Below, one piece after another: positions 29,175 through 38,182 of a stretch of DNA of 64,000 nt (the stretch's first letter is position 1; each line of letters begins with the position of its first letter). The DNA is from Acetobacteraceae bacterium (GTDB taxonomy: Bacteria; Pseudomonadota; Alphaproteobacteria; Acetobacterales; Acetobacteraceae), in contig CANGNF010000018.1 in NCBI GenBank assembly GCA_947455205.1, positions 22,825 through 86,824 of the forward strand. The letters run 5' to 3'. Both the position numbers and the translations under genes were made by a program. The notes beneath the pieces are model-generated. The model saw only the letters and a list, made by a program, of their open reading frames with translations. It made no database searches and was not told where the DNA came from.

Positions 29175-30134
29175 TTATCGGGGTTCAGCCGGCCCCAGGT
29201 CAAGCGAAGCCAGTATCTCCCGGGCCTGCCTCTCGTCCTCGGCAATGGCCAGCTTCAGCGGCTCCAGCCCTTCGAACGTGCGGTCCTCGCGCAGGAAGTG
29301 GCGCAGCCGCACGCCGATCTCCTGGCCGTAGAGGTCGCCGGAGAAGTCGAAGATGAAGGTCTCCAGCCGGGTCTGCGGGTCGCCGCCCAGGGTCGGCCGC
29401 CGGCCGATGTTGCTCACCGCCTTCAACTCCCGCCCATCCGCCAGCATTACCGTGGTGGCATAGACCCCGCGCGCCGGCTCCAGGTGGCCGCCCAGCCAGA
29501 TATTGGCGGTGGGCCAGCCCAGCACCCGGCCCAGCTTGTCGCCATGCACCACCTCGCCGCGGATTTCCCAGGGGCGGCCCAGCTTCTCGGTGGCGCGCTC
29601 GGGGTAGCCATCCTGCAGCAGCCGGCGGATCCGGGTGGAGGAGATCGGCCCCTGCGCGTCCGTCACCTGCGGCACCACGGAAAGGCCGATGCCGCGCGCC
29701 TCCGCCAGGCGCCCCAGCACCGTGGCATCGCCACCGCGGCGGTGGCCGAAGGCGAAGTCGGCGCCGCAGGCCAGGTGCCGGGCGCCCAGCGCCTGATGCA
29801 GGATTTCCTCGACGAAGGCCTCGGCCGGCATGTTGGCCAGGGCGGCGTCGAAGCTGAGGGCAAAGACCGCGCTGGCCCCGGCGGCGCCCAGCGCGGCGGC
29901 CTTGGCCGGCAGCGGGGTCAGCCGGAACGGCGGGTCATCCGGGCGGAAGTATTCGCGCGGATGCGGCTCGAAGGTCAGCGCCGCCAGCGGCAGTTCCGGC
30001 CGGGCGGCATGGGCGGCACGCAGCACCGCCAGGTGGCCCAGGTGCACGCCGTCCAGGTTGCCCAGCGCCAGGGTGCAGCCGCGCAGCGCGTCCGGCACCT
30101 GGCGCCAGTCGCGGATGATGACGGGGGCGGTCAT
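29175..30134 (-). CDS. ribF: Bifunctional riboflavin kinase / FAD synthetase
   Basis: A 319-residue RibF that makes FMN and FAD. N-terminal nucleotidyltransferase domain (about 1-180): LALGNLDGVHLGH, ADFAFGHRRGGD and ISSTRIRRLL. C-terminal riboflavin-kinase domain (about 185-310): GRPWEIRGEVVHGDKLGR, LGWPTANI, GVYA and the closing HFLREDRTFEGLEPL. The ATG at 30134 overlaps the stop of the MaoC gene (ATGA). The longer open frame upstream is a shadow of that gene. Order maoC-ribF-ileS-lspA is typical of alphaproteobacteria. Confidence 0.94.
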   Translation of the reverse strand: MTAPVIIRDWRQVPDALRGCTLALGNLDGVHLGHLAVLRAAHAARPELPLAALTFEPHPREYFRPDDPPFRLTPLPAKAAALGAAGASAVFALSFDAALANMPAEAFVEEILHQALGARHLACGADFAFGHRRGGDATVLGRLAEARGIGLSVVPQVTDAQGPISSTRIRRLLQDGYPERATEKLGRPWEIRGEVVHGDKLGRVLGWPTANIWLGGHLEPARGVYATTVMLADGRELKAVSNIGRRPTLGGDPQTRLETFIFDFSGDLYGQEIGVRLRHFLREDRTFEGLEPLKLAIAEDERQAREILASLDLGPAEPR

Positions 30135-30568
30135 GCGCTGGGCTTGCTGGCGCGGCTGGGGACCGAGACGATGGCCTCGCCATCCAGCACGGACTTGCCG
30201 GCGACGGTGCAGATGGTGCTGAGCGTGGCGCGGTGCTTCTCGGGGTGCAGCGCCATCACCTCCACCGTGGCCGTCACCGTCTCCCCGATGCGGACCGGGG
30301 CGCGGAACTTCAGGGTCTGCGACAGGTAGATGGTGCCCGGCCCGGGCAGCTGGGTGCCCAGCACCTTGGTGATCAGGCCGGCCGCCAGCATGCCGTGGGC
30401 GATGCGTTCCTTGAAGATGGTGTCCTTGGCGTATTCGGCGTTCAGGTGCATCGGGTTGGTGTCCCCGGTGACGGCGGCGAACAGCACAATGTCGGATTCC
30501 GTGATGGTCTTGCCGAAGCTGGCCTTCTGGCCAACCGTCAGGTCCTCGAAATAAACGAAGTCGGACAC
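30131..30568 (-). CDS. MaoC family (R)-specific enoyl-CoA hydratase
   Basis: A 145-residue hot-dog-fold hydratase. The catalytic Asp-His pair of the MaoC motif is in VTGDTNPMHLNAEYAK. The FKERIAHGMLAAGLI and LKFRAPVRIGETV segments are family standards. It adds water to trans-2-enoyl-CoA, giving R-3-hydroxyacyl-CoA (PhaJ-like, for polyhydroxyalkanoate) or serves in other acyl pathways; which one is not visible. Starts at GTG 30568, with AGGGGA before it, and overlaps ribF by 4 bases. Confidence 0.88.
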   Translation of the reverse strand: MSDFVYFEDLTVGQKASFGKTITESDIVLFAAVTGDTNPMHLNAEYAKDTIFKERIAHGMLAAGLITKVLGTQLPGPGTIYLSQTLKFRAPVRIGETVTATVEVMALHPEKHRATLSTICTVAGKSVLDGEAIVSVPSRASKPSA

Positions 30569-30696
30569 GGCGTTCCCCTGGGTTCGGGCTGCGTTCAGGC
30601 TGCGGCGGGTGCTGTAGCGGCGGGGCGCCGGGCGGACAAGCGCCGCTTCCCAGCCATGCGGGCCGGGCGCAGACTATGCCCAAACGGGAGGTGTCC

Positions 30697-31365
30697 ATGC
30701 CCAACGCACTCATCATCGGCGCCGGGGAGGGGTTTTCCGCCTCGCTCGCCCGGCTGCTGGCCCGCCAGGGCTATGGCGTGGCGCTGGCCGCGCGCAACAC
30801 CGCCAAGCTGGCGGCGCTGGCGGCCGAGACCGGGGCCAGCGTCCACGCCTGCGACGTAACGCAACGCGCCGAGGTGGAAGCCCTGTTCGCCGCCGTGCCG
30901 GACAGCGATGTGGTGGTCTGCAACCCCAGCTACCGCATCCGCGGCGCCTTTGCCGAGCTGGACCCGGACGAGGTGCAGAAGACCTTGCAGGTCACCGCCT
31001 TCGGCGCCTTCCTCTGCGCCCAGCAGGCGGCCAGGCGCATGGTGCCGAAGGGCGCCGGCACCATCGTGCTGACCGGCGCCAGTGCTGGCGTGAAGGGCTA
31101 TCCGCAGTCGGCGCCCTTCGCCATGGCCAAGTTCGCGCTGCGCGGCATGGCGCAGTCCATGGCGCGGGAGCTGCACCCCAAGGGCGTCCATATCGCGCAT
31201 ATCGTCATCGATGGCGGCATCCGCAGCAGCCGCCGGCCGGAGAGCGGCGACGCCACGCTGCTGGACCCCGATGCGATTGCCGAGAGCACGCTGCACCTGA
31301 TCAACCAGCCGAAATCCTCCTGGAGCTGGGAGATCGAGGTGCGGCCCTGGGTGGAAAAGTTCTGA
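30697..31365 (+). CDS. SDR family protein with Phe in place of catalytic Tyr
   Basis: A 222-residue Rossmann-fold short-chain dehydrogenase. The dinucleotide loop is IIGAGEGFSASLARLLA, a GAGxGF variant. Ser129 (TGASAG) and Lys145 are at the active-site positions, but the Tyr of YxxxK is Phe141 (PFAMAKFALRG). Start at 30697 follows a GGGAGG Shine-Dalgarno; an in-frame ATG seven codons earlier is less likely. It is divergent from maoC and sits before an alpha/beta hydrolase. I recall relatives with the same substitution, so it may be subfamily-specific. Activity and substrate are unknown. Confidence 0.85.
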   Translation: MPNALIIGAGEGFSASLARLLARQGYGVALAARNTAKLAALAAETGASVHACDVTQRAEVEALFAAVPDSDVVVCNPSYRIRGAFAELDPDEVQKTLQVTAFGAFLCAQQAARRMVPKGAGTIVLTGASAGVKGYPQSAPFAMAKFALRGMAQSMARELHPKGVHIAHIVIDGGIRSSRRPESGDATLLDPDAIAESTLHLINQPKSSWSWEIEVRPWVEKF

Positions 31366-31444
31366 CCCCTCGGCGCCGCGTTGCCGGGCCGCGCCGGGCC
31401 GGGCATGCTGGCCGCAACGAAGTCCGAACAAGAGGAAGCCACTC

Positions 31445-32134
31445 ATGAGCACCATTGTCCTGCTGCACGGCGCCTACCAGGGCGGCTGGATCTGGAACCT
31501 GGTGGCCGCCGAGCTGCGCGCCCAGGGCCACCAGGTCTTCACCCCCACGCTGGATGGCTGCGCCGAGCGCGCCATGTACCTGCGCCCCGGCATCACCACC
31601 GAAAGCCAGGCCGAGGAAGTGGCGGCCATGATGCATTTCTACGACCTGAAGGACGTGGTGCTGGCCGGCACCTCCACCGGCGGCATGGTGCTGTGCGCGG
31701 TGGCGGAGCGCGCCCGCGACCGGATCGGCCGCGTGGTCTTCGCCGATGCGCTGGCGCTGATGGATGGCGAGCGGCTGGACGATATCGTCAACCGGCCGAC
31801 CAAGGTGAACAGCGCGCTGACATCAGGCCCGACGCGGGACGACGCCGAGGGCCGGCTGTTCGCCGACTTCGCGCCGGCGCTGAAGCAGTTCGCGCTGGAC
31901 CGCTACACCCAGCACCCCATCGCCGCCATGGAGGCGCCGGTGCGGCTGTCCAGCTTCTGGCAGCAGAAGTGGGACGCGACGGTGCTGTGGTGCCGGCGCA
32001 GCGCCAACCCGCCCCGCGCCCACCAGGAACGCGCGCGGGATACGCTGGGCGCCCGTTGGCATGAGCTGGATACCGGCCACTACCCGATGCTGACCGAGCC
32101 CGCGGCGCTGGCGCGGATCATCGCCCAAGGCTGA
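31445..32134 (+). CDS. Alpha/beta hydrolase
   Basis: A 229-residue hydrolase close to the plant esterase/hydroxynitrile-lyase-like group. It opens MSTIVLLHGAYQGGWIW (oxyanion HG), has nucleophile GTSTGGM and catalytic His in DTGHYPML. RBS GAGGAAG lies seven bases before the ATG. The substrate is probably an ester or C-C bond in a small molecule. It follows the SDR on the same strand by 79 bases. The 3' end overlaps the convergent cytochrome gene by 17 bases. Confidence 0.87.
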   Translation: MSTIVLLHGAYQGGWIWNLVAAELRAQGHQVFTPTLDGCAERAMYLRPGITTESQAEEVAAMMHFYDLKDVVLAGTSTGGMVLCAVAERARDRIGRVVFADALALMDGERLDDIVNRPTKVNSALTSGPTRDDAEGRLFADFAPALKQFALDRYTQHPIAAMEAPVRLSSFWQQKWDATVLWCRRSANPPRAHQERARDTLGARWHELDTGHYPMLTEPAALARIIAQG

Positions 32135-32459
32135 GGATATAGGCGACCACGCCGTCCACATCCTCGCGCGCCAGATTGTAGTTGGGCATGGTGTTCCGGT
32201 GCTGCTGCGCCAGCCAGGTGCGCAGCGCCGCCGCTTCCGGCTGGCGGCGGGCGATGCTGGCGAAGCTGGGCGCGGCATCGGCGCCGCTGCGGGCCTGGGT
32301 GCCGACCACATGGCAGTTGGCGCACCAGACCTCCGCCACCTGGCGGCCCCGCGCCACGGCCATGGCATCGCCGGGGGCCTGAGCCGCGGCCGGTAGGGCC
32401 GACAGGGCCAGCAGCAGGGCCAGCGTCAGGGCGCGCGAAAGGTGCGGGAAGGGCGTCAC
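32118..32459 (-). CDS. Small c-type cytochrome
   Basis: A 113-residue secreted monoheme cytochrome. The signal peptide is HLSRALTLALLLALSALPAA, the heme-binding motif is WCANCHVVG, and the Met ligand is in NTMPNYNL, followed by DVDGVVAYILSL. The GTG start at 32459 has a GGAG eight bases before it; the frame is open further up but without a signal peptide. Periplasmic electron carrier; the partner oxidase or dehydrogenase is not in the window. Confidence 0.87.
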   Translation of the reverse strand: MTPFPHLSRALTLALLLALSALPAAAQAPGDAMAVARGRQVAEVWCANCHVVGTQARSGADAAPSFASIARRQPEAAALRTWLAQQHRNTMPNYNLAREDVDGVVAYILSLGR

Positions 32460-32681
32460 ATCGGGGCTCCGTCTCAACTTCTTCGGGTGCGGCGCGGGCA
32501 GCAGGGCAGCCCCGCGCCGATGGCCAGGGGTGTCGCACACAGTCGGCGCGGGCGCCTTGCGGGCGCGCAAATCTGTCGCCGAAGTGATCACGGGCCCTCA
32601 TCCGGGCGCTGGTTCTTGCGGTTTGCCGCTTCCGTCCTGGCCGGCGGGAGGCTACCCGGCAGGCCGATGGGAGTATCCGCC

Positions 32682-33647
32682 ATGACCCTGCCCCGCCGCC
32701 TGTTCCTTGCCGCCGCCGCTGCCGCCCCGCTGCCGTTGCGGGCGCAGGGCGCCCGCGCGCTGACCCTGGTGGTGCCCTATGCCGCCGGCGGCGGCACCGA
32801 CATCTCCGGCCGCGAATTCGGCATCGGCTTTGCCCAGGCGCTGGGCCGTACCGTGGTGGTGGACAACCGTGCCGGCGCCGCCGGCCATGTCGGCGCCGTC
32901 TCGGTCGCCCGGTCGCGGCCGGATGGCAGCACGCTGCTCTATGCCGTCTCCACCAACATCGTGGTCAACCCGCACCTGCAGCGCGGCGACCGCATGGACC
33001 TGGCGGAGGCGCTGGTGCCGGTGGCGCAGACCTCCTCCTACCAATACCTGCTGGTGGTGAACCCGGAGGTGCCGGCCCGCAACCTGACGGAGCTGCTGGC
33101 GCTGATCCGCGCCCGGCCGAAGGGGGAGCTGACCTATTCCTCCGGCGGCGTCGGCAATGCCAACCACCTGGCGGGCGTGCTGTTCAGCGAGGCCGCCCGG
33201 GTGGAGATGGAGCACGTGCCCTATCGCGGCACCGCCCCGGCGCTGCTGGACGTGGTGGCCGGGCGGGTGACGATGAACTTCTCCTCCCCGCCGCCGGCCA
33301 TCGCGCTGATCCGCGAGGGCAAGCTGCGGCCCATCGCGGTCACCGGCGACCACCGGATCGCGGCGCTGCCGGAGGTGCCGACCCTTGCCGAGGCCGGGCT
33401 GCCCGGCGCGGTCATCACCGGCTGGCATGGTGTCTTCGCGCCGGCCAGCACGCCGCCGGCGCTGCTGGAGGGGCTGACGAGCGCCGCCCAGGCCGCCGCC
33501 GCCAGCCCGGGCTTTGCCGGCCGGCTGGAGAAGGAAGGGCTGGAGCCGGCGCCGGCCCGGCCGCTGGCCGAGTTCGGCGCGGCGGTGAAGGCCGAAAGCG
33601 CCTTCTGGGCCCGCAAGATCGCCGAGCTGGGCCTGAAGCTGGAGTAG
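32682..33647 (+). CDS. Bug/TctC family receptor
   Basis: A 321-residue periplasmic binding protein. The signal MTLPRRLFLAAAAAAPLPLR carries an RR, Tat-like. Then LTLVVPYAAGGGTDISGR, VVDNRAGAAGHVGA, YSSGGVGNANHLAG and EHVPYRGTAPALL, the usual Bug landmarks. The GGGAG before the ATG at 32682 decides the start. No transporter membrane genes lie nearby. Ligand unknown. Confidence 0.9.
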   Translation: MTLPRRLFLAAAAAAPLPLRAQGARALTLVVPYAAGGGTDISGREFGIGFAQALGRTVVVDNRAGAAGHVGAVSVARSRPDGSTLLYAVSTNIVVNPHLQRGDRMDLAEALVPVAQTSSYQYLLVVNPEVPARNLTELLALIRARPKGELTYSSGGVGNANHLAGVLFSEAARVEMEHVPYRGTAPALLDVVAGRVTMNFSSPPPAIALIREGKLRPIAVTGDHRIAALPEVPTLAEAGLPGAVITGWHGVFAPASTPPALLEGLTSAAQAAAASPGFAGRLEKEGLEPAPARPLAEFGAAVKAESAFWARKIAELGLKLE

Positions 33648-33656
33648 CGGCGCCGC

Positions 33657-34244
33657 CTACCAGCGGCGGCCGCGCCAGCCATAGCCATAGCCGTAGCCCC
33701 AGCGCGGGCCGACCACCACGGTGGGGCCGTAATATGGGTAGGGCGCGGCGTAGTAGGGGTAGGGCGCCGCATAGACCGGCGCCGGTGCATAGGCGTAGGC
33801 GGGCGTCACCGGACCCTGGATCTGGTTGCCGGCGGCGGTCATGCACTGGGAATAGGCCATGTCGAAGATCTGCTGCGCGCTGTAGCCGGCCGAGCGGGCC
33901 TGGTCCGCCCCCACCGCGCTGCCGGCCAGCAGGCCGACGCCGGCACCCACCGCGGCACCCGGCCCGGCCGCGCCACCGGCCGCACCCAGCAGCGCGCCGG
34001 CCGCGGCGCCTAGCGCGGTGCCGGCCACGGCGCTGCCCACCCCGGCATTGGTGCCGGACTGCGCGGTGCCGCCGGCATTGTTCATGGCATAGCCCCGGCA
34101 GTTCATGTCTTCCTGCTGGAACCTGGCCAGATCCTTGCCTTCCGGCGGGGTGGAAAGCACGGTCGGCGCCGTCGGCGGCGCGACGGCGCAGGCCCCCAGG
34201 GCCAGCAGGCCGGTCAGGGCAACGGCAATCTTGCGGTTCGGCAT
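33657..34244 (-). CDS. Glycine-zipper lipoprotein (YMGG-like)
   Basis: A 195-residue predicted lipoprotein: MPNRKIAVALTGLLALGAC gives signal and lipobox. Residues 65-115 form a glycine-zipper, GxxxG-rich, with GSAVAGTALGAAAGALLGAA, found in outer-membrane and osmotically inducible proteins. The end is a low-complexity Tyr/Pro/Gly tail (APYPYYAAPYPYYGPT and WGYGYGYGW) that ends in RRW. Function is not known; likely envelope-anchored. The ATG at 34244 was chosen for the signal peptide. Confidence 0.78.
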   Translation of the reverse strand: MPNRKIAVALTGLLALGACAVAPPTAPTVLSTPPEGKDLARFQQEDMNCRGYAMNNAGGTAQSGTNAGVGSAVAGTALGAAAGALLGAAGGAAGPGAAVGAGVGLLAGSAVGADQARSAGYSAQQIFDMAYSQCMTAAGNQIQGPVTPAYAYAPAPVYAAPYPYYAAPYPYYGPTVVVGPRWGYGYGYGWRGRRW

Positions 34245-34351
34245 GGCATCCCTCGTCAGGCGCGGGTCAGGCGTTGACCTCAATATAGGGTGGCCATTGC
34301 GGCAGGGGGATGGCCGGCAGCTTTAAGTACTGCAACGCCGGTTACGTTCCG

Positions 34352-35494
34352 TCACGCCGCCTGTTCCAGGAAGCGGCGGAACAGCCTCACCGCCTGGTCC
34401 AGCTGGTCCAGCGGCACGCACTCCAACGGGGTATGCGCGGTTTCGATCCCGCCGGGGCCGAGGATGACGCAGGGCGCGATCTCCTGCAGTTCCGACGCAT
34501 CGGTGCCGAAGGGCACGGTCAGCGCCGGCTTGCCGGTCAGGCTGCTGGCCAGCTGGATCAGCGGGTGGTCCAGCGGCAGCTCCGGCGGGGTGCCTTCGGG
34601 CTTGACGTCCAGCGCCACGCCATGGCGCTCGGCCGCTCCCTGCACCGCGGCCAAAATCGGCCGGGGGTCCAGGCTGCGGGAATAGCGGAACTTGATGCGG
34701 CAGCTGGCCAGCGGGACGTTCACGTTCACCGCCGTGCCGTGGTTGTCCACCACCAGGTTGAAGTCCGAGAAGGGCGGCGTGTAGGCGGCGTCATGCAGCG
34801 CCGGGTCGTGGCGCAGCTTCTCGTAGATGGTCTTCATGTCAGCCAGAAAGGGGATCAGCGCCCAGTTGGCGTTCAGCCCCTGGCCGGTGGAGGAATGCGC
34901 CTGCACCCCCTTGGCGGTGGCCAGGAAGTTGATGCTGCTGCGATGCCCGCGCACCGGCGTGAGGCTGGTCGGCTCCGCCACCACGATGCCCTTCAGGCCA
35001 AGCCGCCGGGCGGCGTCGCTGGCGGCCACGGCGCGGGCGCCGGCCTTGGTGGTTTCCTCATCCGTGGTGATCAGCAGCGTCGCCGGCACGTTGGGGCCGA
35101 CCGCCAGCGCCGCCATGACGCAGGCGGCGACGGGGCCCTTCATGTCCACGCTGCCCAGGCCGTGCATCACCCCCTGGGCGTCCACGCGGGGGTCCCAGGG
35201 GTTGGTCTGCCAGCCGGTGTCCGGCACCGTGTCCATGTGGCCGGACAGCGCGTAGCCGCCGATGGGGCCGCGATGCGCCACCAGGCAGCGCTTGGCCACG
35301 CCATTGGCGTCCGTGTAGTCCACCCGCTCCACGTCGAAGCCGGGCAGGGCGGCCTCGATCCGCTCGGCCACTGCCAGGTTGGAGACGGAGGAGCGGCTGT
35401 CCAGCGCCACCAGCTCGGCGGTCAGCCGGGCGACGGGGGCGAGGGTGTGCAGGGCGGGGGCGCCAGGGGTGGCGGAGGGCGTTTGGTCGGGCAT
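34352..35494 (-). CDS. M20 acetylornithine deacetylase-like amidohydrolase
   Basis: A 380-residue M20 metallopeptidase fold enzyme (ArgE/DapE group). Zinc ligands and catalytic residues: GHMDTVPD, LGSVDMKGP (Asp-bridging), TTDEET (Glu-Glu) and a C-terminal TAHTPLE His. It deacylates N-acetyl-amino acids; annotated ArgE in many genomes, but no arg gene is close. It is divergent from the six-gene PLP operon and could supply amino acids to it. The start is ambiguous: 35494 (MPDQTPSATPG) or 35542, whose ATG overlaps the opposite-strand ATG of the next gene. Confidence 0.82.
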   Translation of the reverse strand: MPDQTPSATPGAPALHTLAPVARLTAELVALDSRSSVSNLAVAERIEAALPGFDVERVDYTDANGVAKRCLVAHRGPIGGYALSGHMDTVPDTGWQTNPWDPRVDAQGVMHGLGSVDMKGPVAACVMAALAVGPNVPATLLITTDEETTKAGARAVAASDAARRLGLKGIVVAEPTSLTPVRGHRSSINFLATAKGVQAHSSTGQGLNANWALIPFLADMKTIYEKLRHDPALHDAAYTPPFSDFNLVVDNHGTAVNVNVPLASCRIKFRYSRSLDPRPILAAVQGAAERHGVALDVKPEGTPPELPLDHPLIQLASSLTGKPALTVPFGTDASELQEIAPCVILGPGGIETAHTPLECVPLDQLDQAVRLFRRFLEQAA

Positions 35495-35540
35495 GCCGCC
35501 AGCCTTGCCCCGGAACCGCGAAACGGCAAGGGTGCGCGAC

Positions 35541-36665
35541 ATGGAAATGCCCTGTTACCTCGACCCCCGTTCCGGCCAGACCTGGCCGCTGGCGCAACCC
35601 CGCTGGTGCGGCGATGCCGGCCAGCCGCTGCTGCTGACACCGCTGCCGGGCATGGCGCGGGCGGATATCGTGGCCGCCGACCGCAGCCTGTGGCGCTACG
35701 CCGCCAGCCTGCCCTTCGTGCCGGACAGCCGGATCAGCATGGGGGAGGGCTGCACCCCGCTGGTGGAGCGCGCCTTCGCCGGCGGCACCGCGCTGCTGAA
35801 GTGCGAGTGGTTCATGCCGACCGGGTCCTTCAAGGACCGTGGCGCCAGCGTGATGCTCTCCCTGCTGCGCGCCCAGGGGGTGGAGGCGGTGCTGGAGGAC
35901 AGTTCCGGCAACGGCGGCGCCGCCATCGCGGCCTATGCCGCGGCGGGCGGCATGCAGGCCAAGATCCTGGTGCCCGCCAGCACCAGCCCGGCCAAGACGG
36001 TGCAGTCCCGGGCATCGGGTGCCGAGATCGAGCTGGTGCCGGGCAGCCGGCAGGATTGCTCGGACGAGGCCGAACGCCAGGCGGCGCGGATGTTCTACGC
36101 CAGCCACAACTGGCACCCCTTCTTCCTGCACGGCACCAAGACCCTGGCCTATGAGCTGTGGGAGGATTTGGGCTTCCGCGCGCCGGACAACGTCATCGTG
36201 CCCTGCGGCGCCGGGTCCAACGTGCTGGGCTGCGGCATCGGGTTTTCGGAGCTGCTGCGGGCCGGGCAGATCAGCAAGCTACCGCGCATTTTTGCGGCGC
36301 AGCCGGCGAATTGCGCGCCGATTGCCCGCGCCTTCCTGGGGCAGGAGGCGGTGGCGGCGCAGCCGACCATCGCGGAGGGAACTGCGATTGCCAAGCCGAT
36401 CCGCCTGCCGGAATGCCTTGGCGTGCTGAACGAGACCCAGGGCGGCGCCGTGATGCTGACCGAAGCGGAGATTACCGCCATGACGCTGCAGCTGGCGCGT
36501 GGCGGCGTTTACGTGGAGCCGACCTGCGCCCAGGCCGCCGCCGCCTTCCAGCGGCTGCTGGCCGCCGGCACCATCAGCCCGCGCGAAACCACGGTGGTGG
36601 TGCTGACCGGCAGCGGGCTGAAGGCAACGCAACGCTACGCCGAGCTGCTGGGGGTGGCGGTATGA
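35541..36665 (+). CDS. Threonine synthase-like PLP enzyme (fold type II)
   Basis: A 374-residue fold-type II PLP enzyme. The PLP-lysine is in PTGSFKDRGASVML, the substrate loop in EDSSGNGGAAIAAYAA, and the phosphate-binding glycine loop in VPCGAGSNVLG. N-terminal CYLDPRSGQTWPL resembles threonine-synthase/threonine-dehydratase homologues. Without thrA/B nearby, a lyase or ammonia-lyase role on a hydroxy-amino acid is as likely as threonine synthesis. First gene of the operon; its stop overlaps the M81 gene as ATGA. Confidence 0.83.
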   Translation: MEMPCYLDPRSGQTWPLAQPRWCGDAGQPLLLTPLPGMARADIVAADRSLWRYAASLPFVPDSRISMGEGCTPLVERAFAGGTALLKCEWFMPTGSFKDRGASVMLSLLRAQGVEAVLEDSSGNGGAAIAAYAAAGGMQAKILVPASTSPAKTVQSRASGAEIELVPGSRQDCSDEAERQAARMFYASHNWHPFFLHGTKTLAYELWEDLGFRAPDNVIVPCGAGSNVLGCGIGFSELLRAGQISKLPRIFAAQPANCAPIARAFLGQEAVAAQPTIAEGTAIAKPIRLPECLGVLNETQGGAVMLTEAEITAMTLQLARGGVYVEPTCAQAAAAFQRLLAAGTISPRETTVVVLTGSGLKATQRYAELLGVAV

Positions 36666-38182
36666 GCGGGCCCCGCGTCGCCCTGCTGGGCTTCAGCATC
36701 GAGTGCAACCGCTTCGCGCCCGTGGCGACCATGGCGGACTTCACCGGCCGCTGCTGGCTGGAGGGCGAGGCGGTGGTGACCGACGCCCGCGCGCCGGTTT
36801 CGGCCGCGCTGGGGGAGATGCCCGGCTTCGTCGCCGCCATGGACGCCGCCGGCCCGTGGCAGCCGCGCCCCATTCTGCTCGCCATGGCGGAACCGAACGG
36901 CCCCGTCGCGGATGACGCCTGGGCGCGGATGTGGGCGCTGTGGCGTGAAGGCCTGGAAGCGCTGCGCGGCCAGGTGGACGGCGTCTATGCCGTGCTGCAC
37001 GGCGCCGGCTTGACCGAGAGCCTGGACGACCCGGAAGGCACGCTGCAACGCCTGGTGCGGGACGTCCTCGGCGACCTCCCCTTCGTCTGCAGCTACGACC
37101 TGCACGCCAATGTCTCGGAGGGCATGGTCCGGGACTGCGACGCCTTCGTCGGCTACCGCACCAACCCCCACCTGGACATGCGCGAGCGCGGTGCCGAGAG
37201 CGCCGGGCTGCTGCGCCGGCTGCTGGCCGGCGAACGGTTCCACCGCGCGCATCGCCGGCTGCCCATCGTGGCGCCGACGGTTTCCATGCTGACGGCGCAG
37301 GGGCCTTATGCCGAGGTGATCAACCTGGGCCAGCAGCGCGCCGCCGCCGACCCGCGCATCGTGAACGTCAGCGTCATGGGCGGCTTCGCCTATGGCGACA
37401 CGTCGTTCAACGGCATGACCGCCGTGGTGACGGCAACCACGCCCGAAGCGGCGGAGGCGCTGGCGCTGGACCTGGCGCGGGAGGCCTGGGCGCGGCGCGA
37501 CCGCTTCGTCGCCGCCCTGACGCCGCTGGAGGAAGCGACGCAGCGCGCCCTGCACAGCCAGGTGCCGCTGGCCTTCGCCGATGTCGCCGACAACCCCGGC
37601 GGCGGCGCGCGCGGCAACACCATGTTCATCCTGCGCGCCTTCGTCGAAGCGGGCGTGCAGGGCTGCCTGGTCGGCATCATCCACGACCCGCTGCTGGCCG
37701 CCGCAGCCCATGCCGCCGGCCATGGCGCCCGCTTCACCGCGCGCTTCAACCAGCCGCAGGGCACGTTGGGCGCGGATGACAGCTTCAGCCATCGCTTCGA
37801 CGCCGAGGCCCTGGTGGTGGCGCTGAGCAATGGCGAGGTGACGGGCCGGCGCGGCATCTATGCCGGCACCGCCATGCGGCTTGGCCCGACGGCGGCGCTG
37901 CGGATCGGTGGCGTTACCGTCGTCGTCGTCTCCAACCGCGCGCAATGCGCCGACCCCGCCTTCTTCGAGCATCTTGGCCTGGACATTGCCGCCGCGCGTG
38001 CCGTGGTGGTGAAGTCGCGCGGGCATTTCCGCGGCGGCTTCGACGAGTTCTTCAGCCACGACCGCATCGTGGAAGTGGATTGTCCGGGGCTGACCTCGCC
38101 GATCCTCTCCCGCTTCGCCTGGACCAAATTGCCGCGGCCGGTATTGCCGCTGGACGCCGACACACACTGGAACGCCGCATGA
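36662..38182 (+). CDS. M81 family metallopeptidase (MlrC-like)
   Basis: A 506-residue MlrC-type protein. N-terminal DUF1485 domain: VALLGFSIECNRFAP, AVLHGAGLTESLDD, CSYDLHANVSEG and the conserved YRTNPHLDMRERG. C-terminal MlrC domain: ADVADNPGGGARGNTMFIL and FAWTKLPRPVLPLD. MlrC is known from microcystin breakdown, cutting linear peptides; most soil relatives have other, unproven substrates. Metal ligands are probably the Asp/His of DLHAN and NPHLD. Both ends overlap neighbours by ATGA, so it is a core part of the operon. Confidence 0.88.
   Translation: MSGPRVALLGFSIECNRFAPVATMADFTGRCWLEGEAVVTDARAPVSAALGEMPGFVAAMDAAGPWQPRPILLAMAEPNGPVADDAWARMWALWREGLEALRGQVDGVYAVLHGAGLTESLDDPEGTLQRLVRDVLGDLPFVCSYDLHANVSEGMVRDCDAFVGYRTNPHLDMRERGAESAGLLRRLLAGERFHRAHRRLPIVAPTVSMLTAQGPYAEVINLGQQRAAADPRIVNVSVMGGFAYGDTSFNGMTAVVTATTPEAAEALALDLAREAWARRDRFVAALTPLEEATQRALHSQVPLAFADVADNPGGGARGNTMFILRAFVEAGVQGCLVGIIHDPLLAAAAHAAGHGARFTARFNQPQGTLGADDSFSHRFDAEALVVALSNGEVTGRRGIYAGTAMRLGPTAALRIGGVTVVVVSNRAQCADPAFFEHLGLDIAAARAVVVKSRGHFRGGFDEFFSHDRIVEVDCPGLTSPILSRFAWTKLPRPVLPLDADTHWNAA

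Noticed and set aside
29057..29175. A T-box leader before ileS
   Set aside because: The 117-base gap has one hairpin but no T-box consensus or specifier loop; T-boxes are not expected in this group.
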